A stretch of 64,000 nt of DNA. It comes from Qipengyuania aquimaris. GTDB lineage: Bacteria > Pseudomonadota > Alphaproteobacteria > Sphingomonadales > Sphingomonadaceae. This document shows, one piece after another, positions 7,751 to 15,961 of the stretch. A program made the translations under genes and the position numbers. Location: positions 1,812,381-1,876,380 of the forward strand of contig NZ_WTYI01000001.1 of assembly GCF_009827445.1 (NCBI RefSeq). The letters are read 5' to 3'. Every line of letters begins with the position of its first letter. The first letter of the stretch is position 1. The notes below the pieces were generated by a model. The model ran no database searches and was not told the DNA's origin. It saw nothing but the letters and a program-made list of their open reading frames with translations.

Positions 7751-9508
7751 TCAACCCTTGGCCTTGGCCGCCGCGGCGGCTTTCTCGGCCTTTTCCTTCT
7801 CAGCCGCGGCTTTCAGCTGCGGATGTTTGGAATAGAGGTATTTCTGCTGCGCCAGCGTGAGGATGTTCGAGGTTACCCAGTAAAGCAGCAGGCCTGCCGC
7901 AAACGGCGCCATGATGAACATCAGCACCCACGGCATGATCGCAAACACCTGTTGCTGGATCGGGTCCATCGCCGACGGGTTCAGCTTGAACGTCAGCCAC
8001 ATGGTGACACCGAGCAGCACGGCCAGCACGCCGATGGCGAGGAAGCTGGGCGGCGTGAACGGCAGCAGGCCGAACAGGTTGAGGATGGTCGCCGGATCGG
8101 GCGCGGAAAGGTCGTCGATCCACAGGAAGTCGCGGTGACGCATCTCGATCGCGAGGTAGAGCACCTTGTAGAGCGCGAAGAAGATCGGGATCTGCAGCAG
8201 CAAGGGCAGGCAGCCGGCCAGCGGGTTGACCTTCTCTTCCTTGAACAGCTTCTGCATTTCCTGCTGCTGCTTGACGCGGTCTTCCTTGTACTTTTCCTGC
8301 AGCGCTTTCATTTTCGGCTGGATGGCCTTCATCGCGGCCATTGACGCGAACTGCTTCTGCGCGATGGGGAACATCACGCCGCGCACCACGATGGTGAGGC
8401 AGATGATCGCCACGCCGAAATTGCCGACCAAGTCGTAAAGGTTCTTGAGCAGCCACAGCAGCGGCTTTTCGAACCAGCGGAACCAGCCCCAGTCGATGGC
8501 AAGGCCGAACTTTTCGAGGCCGGCATCTTCGTAAGCATCGAGGATGGTGGAATCCTTGGCGCCCGCATAGAGGCGCGAATCCGTCGTGTACTTGCGGCCG
8601 GCCGGAATGGTCACCGGATCGTAGATCATGTCGGCGCGATAGGTATCGTTGCCGAGCGCACGGAAGGTCGCGTCCGGTGCGGCGCCGTCTTGCGGTACGA
8701 GGGCCGAAAGCCAATAGATGTCGGTGAAGCCGATCCATTCGGCACGGCCTTCCGGACTGGCCGGGCCGTCATCGTCGAGATCGCTGTAGTCGAAGTCGTA
8801 ATTCGCGCTGTCGCCGAACACGCCGATGGGGCCGGAATGTGCGATGAAGAAGTCGGCGCTGGCCGTATCCGACGTGCGGCTGACGAGGCCATAGGGCTGC
8901 GCCACGATGGGCACGCCCGATCGGTTGGCGATGCCCTGCTCGACCGAGATCATGTAGTTCTCGTCGATCGAATAGCGCAGCTGCAACTCCAGCCCGTTGC
9001 CTGCATCATGCGTGAGCGTGACGGGCGTATCGACCGACAACCGCTCGCCGTCGGCGGTCCACACGGTTTCGTCGGGCACCTTCTGGCCGTTCACGAGGAA
9101 ACCGTATTGCGCGAAATGCTGCGCCGGGGTGCCGCGCGGCGAATAGAGGCGCACGGGGCCGCTATCCTTGTCAGTCGTCTCGGCGTAATCCTTGAGCACG
9201 AGGTCGTCGACCACCGCGCCCACGAGGTTGATCGACCCTGCGACCTTGGGCGAATCGATGGCAACGCGGTTGCCCGACGAAAGCGCCGTGTCGAGATCGG
9301 CCACTTCCTGCGCAATCGCGGCGGGATCGGTCAGCCCGCCGGTGCGCGAATGCACGACTTCGCCGCCTTCGACCGGAGTCGTGGCCGTCTCTGCCGCCAC
9401 CACGGGTTCGTCCGGCTGCGGGTAGAAGTAGTTCATCGCAGCGTCCCAGCCCAACAGCAGGGCCATCGAGAGCACGACTACGAAGATGATATTGCGCGAG
9501 TTTTCCAA
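7751..9508 (-). CDS. yidC: Membrane protein insertase YidC
   Basis: 585 residues; inserts and folds inner-membrane proteins, alone or with SecYEG. It has the Gram-negative layout: one N-terminal membrane segment (about residues 5-25), a large periplasmic beta-rich domain (about 60-340), then the conserved five-helix insertase core. The core contains QMQKLFKEEKVNPLAGCLPLLLQIPIF and the basic C-terminal tail ends AAAAKAKG. The start is TTG at 9508 (MENSRNIIFVVV), which aligns with the usual YidC N-terminus; no ATG fits. Confidence 0.97.
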   Translation of the reverse strand: MENSRNIIFVVVLSMALLLGWDAAMNYFYPQPDEPVVAAETATTPVEGGEVVHSRTGGLTDPAAIAQEVADLDTALSSGNRVAIDSPKVAGSINLVGAVVDDLVLKDYAETTDKDSGPVRLYSPRGTPAQHFAQYGFLVNGQKVPDETVWTADGERLSVDTPVTLTHDAGNGLELQLRYSIDENYMISVEQGIANRSGVPIVAQPYGLVSRTSDTASADFFIAHSGPIGVFGDSANYDFDYSDLDDDGPASPEGRAEWIGFTDIYWLSALVPQDGAAPDATFRALGNDTYRADMIYDPVTIPAGRKYTTDSRLYAGAKDSTILDAYEDAGLEKFGLAIDWGWFRWFEKPLLWLLKNLYDLVGNFGVAIICLTIVVRGVMFPIAQKQFASMAAMKAIQPKMKALQEKYKEDRVKQQQEMQKLFKEEKVNPLAGCLPLLLQIPIFFALYKVLYLAIEMRHRDFLWIDDLSAPDPATILNLFGLLPFTPPSFLAIGVLAVLLGVTMWLTFKLNPSAMDPIQQQVFAIMPWVLMFIMAPFAAGLLLYWVTSNILTLAQQKYLYSKHPQLKAAAEKEKAEKAAAAAKAKG

Positions 9509-9578
9509 GGTCGATCCCGGGTTTGATTTCGGTTCAGATGGGAATGGTGTGTTATCTAGTCAAGACAGCAGGCGGTGC

Positions 9579-9788
9579 TTACGGTACTGGGTCGTGCCCG
9601 CAGCCCCCCCACGGCTGGCAGCGCAATAGCCGCTTGAACGCCAACCATCCACCCTTGATCGCCCCATATTTTTGCAGCGCCTCGATCGCATACTGGCTGC
9701 ACGAGGGGGTGAAGCGGCACGTGGGCGGGAGGATGCGGCTGGGGCCGAGCTGCCAGAGGCGCGCGATCCAGATCAGCGGATACTTCAT
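9579..9788 (-). CDS. yidD: Membrane protein insertion efficiency factor YidD
   Basis: 69 residues with the UPF0161/YidD core [19 protein letters not shown] and [18 protein letters not shown] small amphipathic inner-membrane-associated protein that helps YidC-dependent insertion. The ATG at 9788 overlaps the rnpA stop (ATGA), so the two are translationally coupled. A longer frame beginning at 9819 has no family support. Confidence 0.93.
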   Translation of the reverse strand: MKYPLIWIARLWQLGPSRILPPTCRFTPSCSQYAIEALQKYGAIKGGWLAFKRLLRCQPWGGCGHDPVP

Positions 9789-10168
9789 GCGCGCGGGCTC
9801 CGGCGTTTGCGAGGACCACGAGCGCGGTCGCCCTTGCCCTCGCCTGCCCGCTCCAGCGCCGCCTCGAGCTCCTGCGTCATCGCGGCGAAATCGCGCTCGA
9901 TCGAACCGTCGCGGCCGATCAGGATGTGGTCGTGATCGGCAAGGCCGTGTTCCGGCAGCGCGGCCCAGAGCAGTTCGCGAAACCGGCGCTTGATGCGATT
10001 GCGGACCACCGCATTGCCGACCTTCTTGGTCACGGTGATGCCATAGCGCTTGCCATTACCCTCGTTCGGCCGCGTCAGCAGCACGAAACCGGGCTTGGCA
10101 TTGCGCAGCCCACGGTTGGCAGCAAGGAAGTCGCTGCGCTTGCGGATGACGGAAAAACCGTGGGGCAT
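9785..10168 (-). CDS. rnpA: Ribonuclease P protein component
   Basis: 127 residues from ATG 10168 ([18 protein letters not shown]), the normal family start and length. The RNR signature is [16 protein letters not shown]. It helps the RNase P RNA trim tRNA 5' ends. The open frame extends upstream to 10333 (182 aa), but those 55 codons cover strong hairpins and look like non-coding leader. The lack of a good ribosome site at 10168 leaves some doubt. The C-terminal tail is basic ([12 protein letters not shown]). Confidence 0.9.
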   Translation of the reverse strand: MPHGFSVIRKRSDFLAANRGLRNAKPGFVLLTRPNEGNGKRYGITVTKKVGNAVVRNRIKRRFRELLWAALPEHGLADHDHILIGRDGSIERDFAAMTQELEAALERAGEGKGDRARGPRKRRSPRA

Positions 10169-10246
10169 GTGTAGCAGATACGCAAAACGGGCCGAGGAGT
10201 CTTTGTTTTCCGCACTCGCATCCGCAAGCGCGATATCCTCGCTCAA

Positions 10247-10262
10247 GCGACCTGAAGGTCGC
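10247..10262. repeat. Hairpin in the rpmH-rnpA intergenic region (GCGACC-TGAA-GGTCGC)
   Basis: Perfect 6-bp inverted repeat with a 4-nt loop, one of three hairpins in the 277-nt gap between rpmH and the likely rnpA start. It may be a processing or stability element in the rpmH-rnpA transcript. Confidence 0.5.
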
Positions 10263-10340
10263 GTCGCTGCGGGCGGCCGGTCGGCCTTGCCTTCGCTGCG
10301 CTCCGGTTGATTGCGCTTTTCCATGAGGCTCAAACCAGAA

Positions 10341-10362
10341 CGGGCTCCCGCCTGGGAGCCCG
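10341..10362. repeat. Strong hairpin between rpmH and rnpA
   Basis: Perfect 9-bp stem CGGGCTCCC / GGGAGCCCG with loop GCCT. On the transcribed (minus) strand no T-tract follows, so it is more likely an RNase processing, pausing or stability structure than a full terminator. rpmH normally needs far more transcript than rnpA, which such a structure could arrange (inference). Confidence 0.55.
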
Positions 10363-10379
10363 CAAGGGCGACTGCCCGT

Positions 10380-10395
10380 CGCGGCTATTGCCGCG
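10380..10395. repeat. Hairpin just downstream of rpmH (CGCGGC-TATT-GCCGCG)
   Basis: Perfect 6-bp stem with a 4-nt loop, about 50 nt downstream of the rpmH stop on the minus strand. Third member of the hairpin group in this leader. Confidence 0.45.
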
Positions 10396-10445
10396 AAGCC
10401 AAGGAGCGCGGATGCGCGCCGCCCGGCGTCTGAGGGTCTAAAGAA

Positions 10446-10580
10446 TTAAGCGCAGAGGTTCTTGCGGCCGCGGTTGCGGCGAGCGCGAAGCACCTTGCGG
10501 CCACCCGGGGTAGCCTTGCGCGCAAAGAAACCGTGGCGACGGGCGCGCACGAGGTTCGAGGGCTGGAAAGTCCGCTTCAT
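10446..10580 (-). CDS. rpmH: 50S ribosomal protein L34
   Basis: 44 residues, [20 protein letters not shown]... with the basic C-terminus of L34. First gene of the conserved rpmH-rnpA-yidD-yidC cluster. Unlike enterics, no dnaA or origin lies beside it here. The upstream terminator at 10645-10670 separates it from the preceding gene, so its promoter should lie between 10581 and 10645. Confidence 0.97.
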   Translation of the reverse strand: MKRTFQPSNLVRARRHGFFARKATPGGRKVLRARRNRGRKNLCA

Positions 10581-10644
10581 CGGATGGTCCTTCAAAAAAT
10601 TCGTTGTTCGTCGGGCAACACGCGAAGAGGCGAATCGCGCCAAC

Positions 10645-10670
10645 AAAAAGGGCCGCCGCTTCCGGCGACC
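10645..10670 (-). terminator. Rho-independent terminator upstream of rpmH
   Basis: On the minus strand an 8-bp GC stem (with one G-U pair) and a GAAG loop is followed within one base by five Ts (forward aaaaa at 10645-10649). It is placed to end transcription of the secreted-protein gene 10729-11610 before rpmH. Confidence 0.65.
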
Positions 10671-10728
10671 GCATTGGTGGAGGGGCGCTTAGGCCAAAGC
10701 TTGGTGTCGGTCAAGTCCTTCAAGGCGC

Positions 10729-11610
10729 TCAAAACGCGGCATGGGCAATCTGCGCCGGACGCGGTGCGCCACCGATCCAGCGCCGCATTTCGCGCGCGCC
10801 CAGCCAGCGCGCTTCGCGATGCGGCACCGAGTTGGTGAAGCTGTAAAATGCGCGCGCGTCACGCTCGCTCATGCCCATCTCGCGATAATAGCTCAGATAG
10901 CGACGGTTCTGCGGCGAATCCATGGCAAATTCGTGCGCTTCGCGGCCCTGTTCGTCCATCCAGCTATGGACTGCGAATTCGGCGCCTTCCGCGATTTCGC
11001 GCACCGCGCCTGCCAGGAACAGCTCGACCGCGCCCGAGCGCACCGAACCGCGCCGCGGAACGTAGGTGGATAGGCGAGCGGAACGGATCATCCGGCCAAG
11101 CTGCAGGTTGGCGATATCGTCCCGCGTCCCTGGGCATTCGACCATGTCGATCTGCGAAAGGCCGGGATGGTTGCGCAGCATGACGCGGAACCAGCGCGGG
11201 CTCTCGCGGTCGGTTTCGCCCATCAGCGCGACGCGGTTCTCGTCGATCACCCGGAAGGGGCCATATTGCGCGATACCCCCCGCATAGCTGCGCGCGCTGG
11301 TGTCGATCGATGGCAGGCGATGTGCGACGGCGGAATAGGGTTTTGCCGTGATCGCCTCTGGCTGCGGCACGGGACGCGGCACGAAGCGCGTCGTGGCGGC
11401 AGGAGGCGGCGGTGCGAGGACAAGCGTGTCTGCGCTGACCGGGGCCTTGTGCGGTGCGACCTGCGCAATGGCGCTGACCGACTCTGGTTGCGCGGGCGGC
11501 TGCCCTACGAAAGCAGCAGGCAGCTTCACGAGGCCCAACGATTGCGCCACAACAGGGGAGGCAAATCCAGAGGCAAGCATGGCTAGCAGAAGGAGGGCCG
11601 CGCGAAGCAT
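10729..11610 (-). CDS. Secreted protein of unknown function with a possible degenerate ClpP/crotonase-like (COG3904-type) region
   Basis: 293 residues; signal peptide MLRAALLLLAMLASGFASPVVAQ, then a proline-rich linker (about 30-95) and a folded C-terminal domain. The segment NLQLGRMIRSARLSTYVPRR followed by GSVRSGAVELFLAGAVREI resembles predicted periplasmic COG3904 proteins. There a GRLIR...TYV element precedes a small-residue turn and helix; the usual CxSAC is replaced here by VRSGAV, so catalysis is doubtful. Found only by pattern reading. It stands alone, with a terminator downstream. Confidence 0.6.
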   Translation of the reverse strand: MLRAALLLLAMLASGFASPVVAQSLGLVKLPAAFVGQPPAQPESVSAIAQVAPHKAPVSADTLVLAPPPPAATTRFVPRPVPQPEAITAKPYSAVAHRLPSIDTSARSYAGGIAQYGPFRVIDENRVALMGETDRESPRWFRVMLRNHPGLSQIDMVECPGTRDDIANLQLGRMIRSARLSTYVPRRGSVRSGAVELFLAGAVREIAEGAEFAVHSWMDEQGREAHEFAMDSPQNRRYLSYYREMGMSERDARAFYSFTNSVPHREARWLGAREMRRWIGGAPRPAQIAHAAF

Positions 11611-11770
11611 GGACCACCCAATGCGCCCGCCTCCCTTTCCGACCTGCCAAGGGTCATGGTCAACACCGGGTTAACCGCAGATCTTCCCCACGCCTTTTCG
11701 CGTGCAAGCCTCGACAATCAAAGGCTTTCTTGCCAGTGCCTGCGGACGAATACTCAGGTGGGGGTTAAGC

Positions 11771-13279
11771 GTGGTCGCATTGGTCCGGACGGTGGCCTAT
11801 CTCGGGCTGGAGGCGCGCAGCGTGGAGGTGCAATGCTCCCTCGCGCCGGGCCTGCCGAACTTCAATATCGTGGGCCTGGCCGACAAGGCGGTCGGCGAAA
11901 GCAAGGAGCGCGTGCGCGCGGCGCTTGCCTCGATGGGCCTCGCCTTGCCGCCCAAGCGGATCACCATCAATCTCTCGCCGGCCGACCTGCCCAAGGAAGG
12001 CTCGCATTATGACCTGCCCGTGGCGCTCGCCGTGCTGGCAGCGATGGGCATTACCGATGCCGAGCAGCTGGAGGACTGGGTCGTGGTGGGCGAATTGGCC
12101 CTCGACGGGCGCGTGGCACCTTCGCCCGGCGTCCTCCTCGCCGCTCTCCATGCGAGCGAAGCGGAAAAGGGCCTCATCTGCCCCGCCGCGCAAGGGGCGG
12201 AGGCGAAATGGGCGAGCGATGTGCCGGTCCTTGCCGCACCCGACCTCGTCAGCCTGCTGAACCACCTCAAGGGCACGGCCCAATTGGCCGAACCCGATCG
12301 CGGCCTGATCGAAGAGCCCGCGCCTTTCACCGATCTCAAGCAGGTGAAGGGTCAAGAAACCGCCAAGCGCGCCCTGGAGATCGCGGCGGCGGGCGGGCAC
12401 AATCTACTGATGCTCGGCCCGCCCGGAGCCGGCAAATCGCTGATGGCGAGCTGCCTTCCCGGCATATTGCCCGAACTGACCCCGGCAGAGGCGCTGGAAG
12501 TCAGCATGGTGCAATCGGTCGCCGGCATCCTCGAAGAAGGGCGCATCAGCCGGGCGCGCCCGTTCCGCGCGCCGCACCATTCGGCGAGCATGGCGGCGCT
12601 GACCGGCGGCGGATTGCGGGTGAAGCCGGGCGAGGTGAGCCTGGCGCATCTCGGCGTCCTCTTCCTCGACGAACTGCCGGAATTCCAGCGGGCCGTGCTC
12701 GATTCGCTGCGCCAGCCGCTGGAGACGAACAAGGTCGATGTCGCGCGCGCCAATGCGCACGTCACTTTCCCCGCCAATGTCCAGCTGATCGCGGCGATGA
12801 ACCCGTGCCGCTGCGGACACTTGGGCGACCCGGCCCTTGCCTGTTCGCGCGCGCCCAAATGCGCCGCCGATTACCAGAGCAAGGTTTCGGGCCCCATGCT
12901 CGACCGTATCGATCTCCATGTCGAGGTCGATCCCGTCAGCGCGGCCGATCTCGCCCTGCCGCCTCCCGCAGAAGGCAGCGCCGAAGTGGCAGCGCGGGTG
13001 GCAGCCGCCCGCCAGCGACAGACCGCGCGCAAGGAGGAGACGGGCGTGCGCACCAATGCGGAATTGCAGGGCGACGCGCTCGACCGTTTTGCCGCGCCGG
13101 ACGAGGACGGAAGGGCGCTGTTGTTACAGGCCGCCACGGCCATGCGCCTGTCCGCACGCGCCTATACGCGCATGCTCCGCGTCGCGCGCACGATTGCGGA
13201 CCTCGCAGGTTCAGAGCAGGTCGGGCGGATCCATGTGGCGGAGGCATTGAGCTACCGGCGGCAACCTCCGCGCGCCTGA
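11771..13279 (+). CDS. YifB/ComM family Mg-chelatase-like AAA+ ATPase
   Basis: 502 residues from GTG 11771 (MVALVRTVAYLGLEARSVEV), the normal family start, preceded by the purine run AGGTGGGGG. An upstream GTG at 11702 gives an atypical extension. Order: N-terminal Lon-like fold (about 1-170), AAA+ core with Walker A GPPGAGKS (about 216-223) and LFLDELPEF Walker B, then a cysteine motif (CRCGH...C) and the C-terminal Mg-chelatase domain. In Vibrio and Haemophilus, ComM is a helicase that aids branch migration during natural transformation. Whether this organism is competent is unknown. Confidence 0.93.
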   Translation: MVALVRTVAYLGLEARSVEVQCSLAPGLPNFNIVGLADKAVGESKERVRAALASMGLALPPKRITINLSPADLPKEGSHYDLPVALAVLAAMGITDAEQLEDWVVVGELALDGRVAPSPGVLLAALHASEAEKGLICPAAQGAEAKWASDVPVLAAPDLVSLLNHLKGTAQLAEPDRGLIEEPAPFTDLKQVKGQETAKRALEIAAAGGHNLLMLGPPGAGKSLMASCLPGILPELTPAEALEVSMVQSVAGILEEGRISRARPFRAPHHSASMAALTGGGLRVKPGEVSLAHLGVLFLDELPEFQRAVLDSLRQPLETNKVDVARANAHVTFPANVQLIAAMNPCRCGHLGDPALACSRAPKCAADYQSKVSGPMLDRIDLHVEVDPVSAADLALPPPAEGSAEVAARVAAARQRQTARKEETGVRTNAELQGDALDRFAAPDEDGRALLLQAATAMRLSARAYTRMLRVARTIADLAGSEQVGRIHVAEALSYRRQPPRA

Positions 13280-13313
13280 TGCGTTATCTCCTTCTATCGG
13301 AAGGAGAAATGCA

Positions 13314-14537
13314 ATGCTTGCTGCCGGGTCGAAGACGCTTCTTTCTACAGCCATCGTCGTCTTGATGGCGGGCTGCACAACGCCGCCAGCGGATAATACT
13401 GCCGGAGAGGAGCCCGCAGCCGTCACAGAGCAACGCGATGGCGCCATGGCGCTCCTGCCGGTACTGGACGCCGAGGCCGGGCCGGAAGAGAACGTGGTCT
13501 TCTCTCCTGCCAGCATAAACCTTGCATTCGGTCTGCTTTACGAAGGTTCCGGCGGCGACACCCGCGCCCAGATCGGCCGCATCCTGCCGCCGCCTGCCGA
13601 TCCGCTCGGCTATGCGAGCGATGAGAAGGACGTTGAGGTCAGCGTGGCGAACGCCCTGTTCCTGGACAGGGACTTCCGGTTTCGCGACAGCTATGTCGAT
13701 CGCACCCGGCGAGCCTATGATGCGGCGGCGATCGCGGTCGATTATTCCGATGCGGCGGGCTCTGCCAAGACGATCAACGACTGGGCGGACAAGGCGACGC
13801 GGGGGCTGATCCCCAATGTGATCTCTCCTCCGGCGATCGACGAATCCATGATCGCGGTGCTTGCCAATGCCCTGTATTTCGAGGGACTGTGGAAGACGAA
13901 GCTGCTCTATCGCAAACAGCATCCCTTCCTGTTCGGCAATGGCGCACAAGAGCCCTTCACCTTCGTCGGACAGACGTTCGACGTGGCCTATGCCAGCAGG
14001 GGCGACTGGGAAGCGATCCGCCTGCCCTATCGCAACGAACGCTATGCCATGGACATCGTGATGCCGCGCAATCGCAAGGTGATGGAGCGGGCCGCATCGG
14101 CGCAATTGCTCGAAAGCTTTGCCGGGGACCTCGCAAAGGCAAAGCCAGACCTCGTCGAAGTCGAGATACCCCAGTTCGAAACCGATTATTCGCAAAGCCT
14201 GGTCGCACCGCTCAAGGCGATTGGCCTCACATTACCTTTCACGAAAGGCGAGGCCGATTTCTCGGCCATGGTAGAACCGGGCCAGCCGCCCGTGGTGGTG
14301 AGCGACGTTCGCCACCTCACCAAGCTGCAGGTCTATGACGCGGGCACCAAGGCAGCGGCAGTGACGACCATATCGATCATCACGACCAGCGCGCGCATCC
14401 TGCCCAAGGAGCCGCGACGGTTCCGCGCCGACCGGCCTTTCATGATCGTGCTGCGAGACCTCGAGCGCGATGCGATCCTGTTCGTCGGCCGGATCGCAGA
14501 CCCGCAGCCGTTCGAACCCGAAGTCGAGGAACCCTGA
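13314..14537 (+). CDS. Serpin-family lipoprotein (protease inhibitor)
   Basis: 407 residues. The lipobox LMAGC (C21) suggests a membrane-anchored lipoprotein. Serpin signatures include NVVFSPASINLAFGLLYEGS near the N-terminus, FEGLWKTKLL, and the C-terminal reactive-centre region DAGTKAAAVTTISIITTSAR followed by FRADRPFMIVLRDLE and ILFVGRIADP. The hinge (GTKAAAVTT) has the small residues needed for loop insertion, so an inhibitory serpin is likely. Target protease unknown. AAGGAG lies 8-9 nt upstream of ATG 13314. Serpins are sparse in Proteobacteria. Confidence 0.9.
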   Translation: MLAAGSKTLLSTAIVVLMAGCTTPPADNTAGEEPAAVTEQRDGAMALLPVLDAEAGPEENVVFSPASINLAFGLLYEGSGGDTRAQIGRILPPPADPLGYASDEKDVEVSVANALFLDRDFRFRDSYVDRTRRAYDAAAIAVDYSDAAGSAKTINDWADKATRGLIPNVISPPAIDESMIAVLANALYFEGLWKTKLLYRKQHPFLFGNGAQEPFTFVGQTFDVAYASRGDWEAIRLPYRNERYAMDIVMPRNRKVMERAASAQLLESFAGDLAKAKPDLVEVEIPQFETDYSQSLVAPLKAIGLTLPFTKGEADFSAMVEPGQPPVVVSDVRHLTKLQVYDAGTKAAAVTTISIITTSARILPKEPRRFRADRPFMIVLRDLERDAILFVGRIADPQPFEPEVEEP

Positions 14538-14540
14538 TCC

Positions 14541-14888
14541 TCAGCTGTCGGACATATCGAGGTTGAGCCTGGTCGGCTCGTGCTCTGCATCGCCTTCGAA
14601 TTTCTTCAGGAAATCCTCGATCGGAACGGCCTGCGCCTTGTCGACCATGGGGTTAGACTTGGCCATTTCCACCGCTTTCAGTTCGTCCGGCGTCATGCGG
14701 ACGTGGATGTAGGGCATCCAGACCTCGCCGAAATCGGCCTGCTGGTACCATACGTCGAGGATATCGTAGGACGCCCACGATCCGCCTGGCTCGCGCAGCC
14801 GGATGCCCTCGCCGATGCGCGGCACCGCCACGGTCTTGATCCGGAAGACCGACTGGTGGGTCTCGTTCTGAACTTCGATTTCGATCAC
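14541..14888 (-). CDS. Hypothetical protein (115 aa)
   Basis: Not recognised. Acidic, soluble, no signal peptide; the first half is beta-rich (MIEIEVQNETHQSVFRIKTV) with a GEGIRLREPGG turn and DILDVWYQQADFGEVWMPYI; the tail is helical. GTG start at 14888; the ATG two bases upstream is followed at once by a stop in its own frame. It ends 3 bp from the convergent serpin gene. Upstream is the palindrome cluster 14956-15004. Confidence 0.65.
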   Translation of the reverse strand: MIEIEVQNETHQSVFRIKTVAVPRIGEGIRLREPGGSWASYDILDVWYQQADFGEVWMPYIHVRMTPDELKAVEMAKSNPMVDKAQAVPIEDFLKKFEGDAEHEPTRLNLDMSDS

Positions 14889-14955
14889 ATTATGGCCCGG
14901 CTTGTTGGGGAGTGAATCCCGTGTGCAGCCACCGCGATGACAGCAAGGCGTTGAG

Positions 14956-15004
14956 ATCGTTTTAACGATGACGTCACGGAGCCACCTTGGAAAGTGACGT
15001 CACT
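14956..15004. promoter_or_regulatory. Cluster of three palindromes upstream of the 115-aa gene
   Basis: ATCGTT-TT-AACGAT (14956-14969) is followed directly by TGACGTCA (14969-14976) and then by the 12-bp perfect palindrome AGTGACGTCACT (14993-15004), which repeats the same TGACGTCA core 26 bp away and overlaps the stop codon of the next gene. Two copies of one palindrome in an intergenic gap suggest a dimeric repressor or activator site controlling 14541-14888. Confidence 0.5.
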
Positions 15005-15260
15005 TTTGCGCGTAGGGCGTGTTCTTCACCAGGTGGCGATTGTAATCGGGCGCGCCATCGTCCCACCATACGGGCCCGCGTTCGCCCAGCGCCACCTTGG
15101 CTTCATGCACCTGCTTGCGGGCGGCTCGCTCAGCCACCGCGTCTTTATCGCGCAGCGCCGCACCGACTGCACGGCGCGCATCCATCAGCTGCGCGACGAG
15201 ACGCGCTCGCTCGCTTTCCCGCAGATGGGGATTGGAGGCGCGCCACAGCCGGCCACGCAC
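15000..15260 (-). CDS. Conserved hypothetical protein (86 aa)
   Basis: Small basic helical protein: MRGRLWRASNPHLRESERAR... with a central RxxxARKQVHEAKVALGERGP helix and the ending WWDDGAPDYNRHLVKNTPYA. I recognise the WWDDGAPDxNRH ending as common in sphingomonad and rhizobial small proteins of unknown function. The frame runs upstream as VERTDDGRYIIV, which looks coding, but no standard start exists there, so GTG 15260 is used. It follows the HxlR gene by 41 bp. Confidence 0.7.
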   Translation of the reverse strand: MRGRLWRASNPHLRESERARLVAQLMDARRAVGAALRDKDAVAERAARKQVHEAKVALGERGPVWWDDGAPDYNRHLVKNTPYAQK

Positions 15261-15301
15261 GATAATGTAGCGACCGTCGTCGGTGCGTTCAACGGAATCG
15301 C

Positions 15302-15856
15302 TCAGGCGGCGTCCTTGGCCTTGCGTGCAGTGGCGATATCCACCACCGAGCCGTTCTTGAGCGTCATAACCGGGCTGGCGGTCGAACCGTCGGCACGCAC
15401 GCCGAGGTTCTTGCGCTCAACGAGGGCAAGATCGGCCGGGCCAAGGATACGTCCGTCATGGCTGAGGATCGAGGTCGGACCGATCGGCAGGCGGTCGATT
15501 TCGTCCACCAGGACGGGGTTTTCAACGATCTCACCGCCGTATTTCTGGCCCCACTGGCGCAGCGCTACCATTGCCGGCAGCAGGTCGAACCCCTTGTCGG
15601 TCAGGCGATATTCGATCTTGCGGCGATCATCCGGGCACGGATCGCGCTTGAGGATGCCGTGTTCCACCAGCTTGGCGAGGCGGTTCGACAGGATGTTGCG
15701 CGCAATGCCCAGCTCACTGAGGAATTCCTCGAAGTGATGCAGGCCGTTGAAGCTGGCGCGCAGGATCATGAAACTCCAGCGTTCGCCCATGACCTCGAGT
15801 GCCTGCGGCAGGCCGCATTCTGTCAGTTCGCGTAGTGGTTCGCGGATATCGCCCAT
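15302..15856 (-). CDS. HxlR-family winged-helix transcriptional regulator
   Basis: 184 residues. The HxlR domain spans about residues 12-105: LPQALEVMGERWSFMILRAS, HFEEFLSELGIARNILSNRL (recognition helix) and the wing DPCPDDRRKIEYRLTDKG. The C-terminal extension of about 75 residues may bind a ligand. Divergent from the CC_3452-family gene; the shared gap holds repeated GCAAC/GTTGC dyads that are good operator candidates, so autoregulation and control of that neighbour are likely (inference). Confidence 0.9.
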   Translation of the reverse strand: MGDIREPLRELTECGLPQALEVMGERWSFMILRASFNGLHHFEEFLSELGIARNILSNRLAKLVEHGILKRDPCPDDRRKIEYRLTDKGFDLLPAMVALRQWGQKYGGEIVENPVLVDEIDRLPIGPTSILSHDGRILGPADLALVERKNLGVRADGSTASPVMTLKNGSVVDIATARKAKDAA

Positions 15857-15923
15857 AAAATCAGTCCTTCCGGTGCAACCTATTTACCGGTTTTCCCGAC
15901 AAAGCCAAATTCTTTGAAAAATG

Positions 15924-15940
15924 GGTTGCATCACGCAACC
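15924..15940. promoter_or_regulatory. Operator-like dyad GGTTGC-N5-GCAACC
   Basis: Perfect 6-bp half-sites with a 5-nt centre, in the 187-bp gap between the HxlR regulator and the CC_3452 gene. A related half-site (GGTGCAACC) lies at 15882-15890, next to the regulator's start. Confidence 0.5.
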
Positions 15941-15961
15941 TAATTATCTAGGTAGTGATTC

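Noticed and set aside
9785..10333. Extended 182-aa RnpA
   Set aside because: The extra 55 codons cover a hairpin-bearing leader and exceed the normal family length; kept only as an open question.
10686..10714. Possible rpmH promoter (TTGACC, 17 nt, TAAGCG on the minus strand)
   Set aside because: It lies upstream of the terminator at 10645-10670, so transcripts from it would stop before rpmH; the -10 is also poor.
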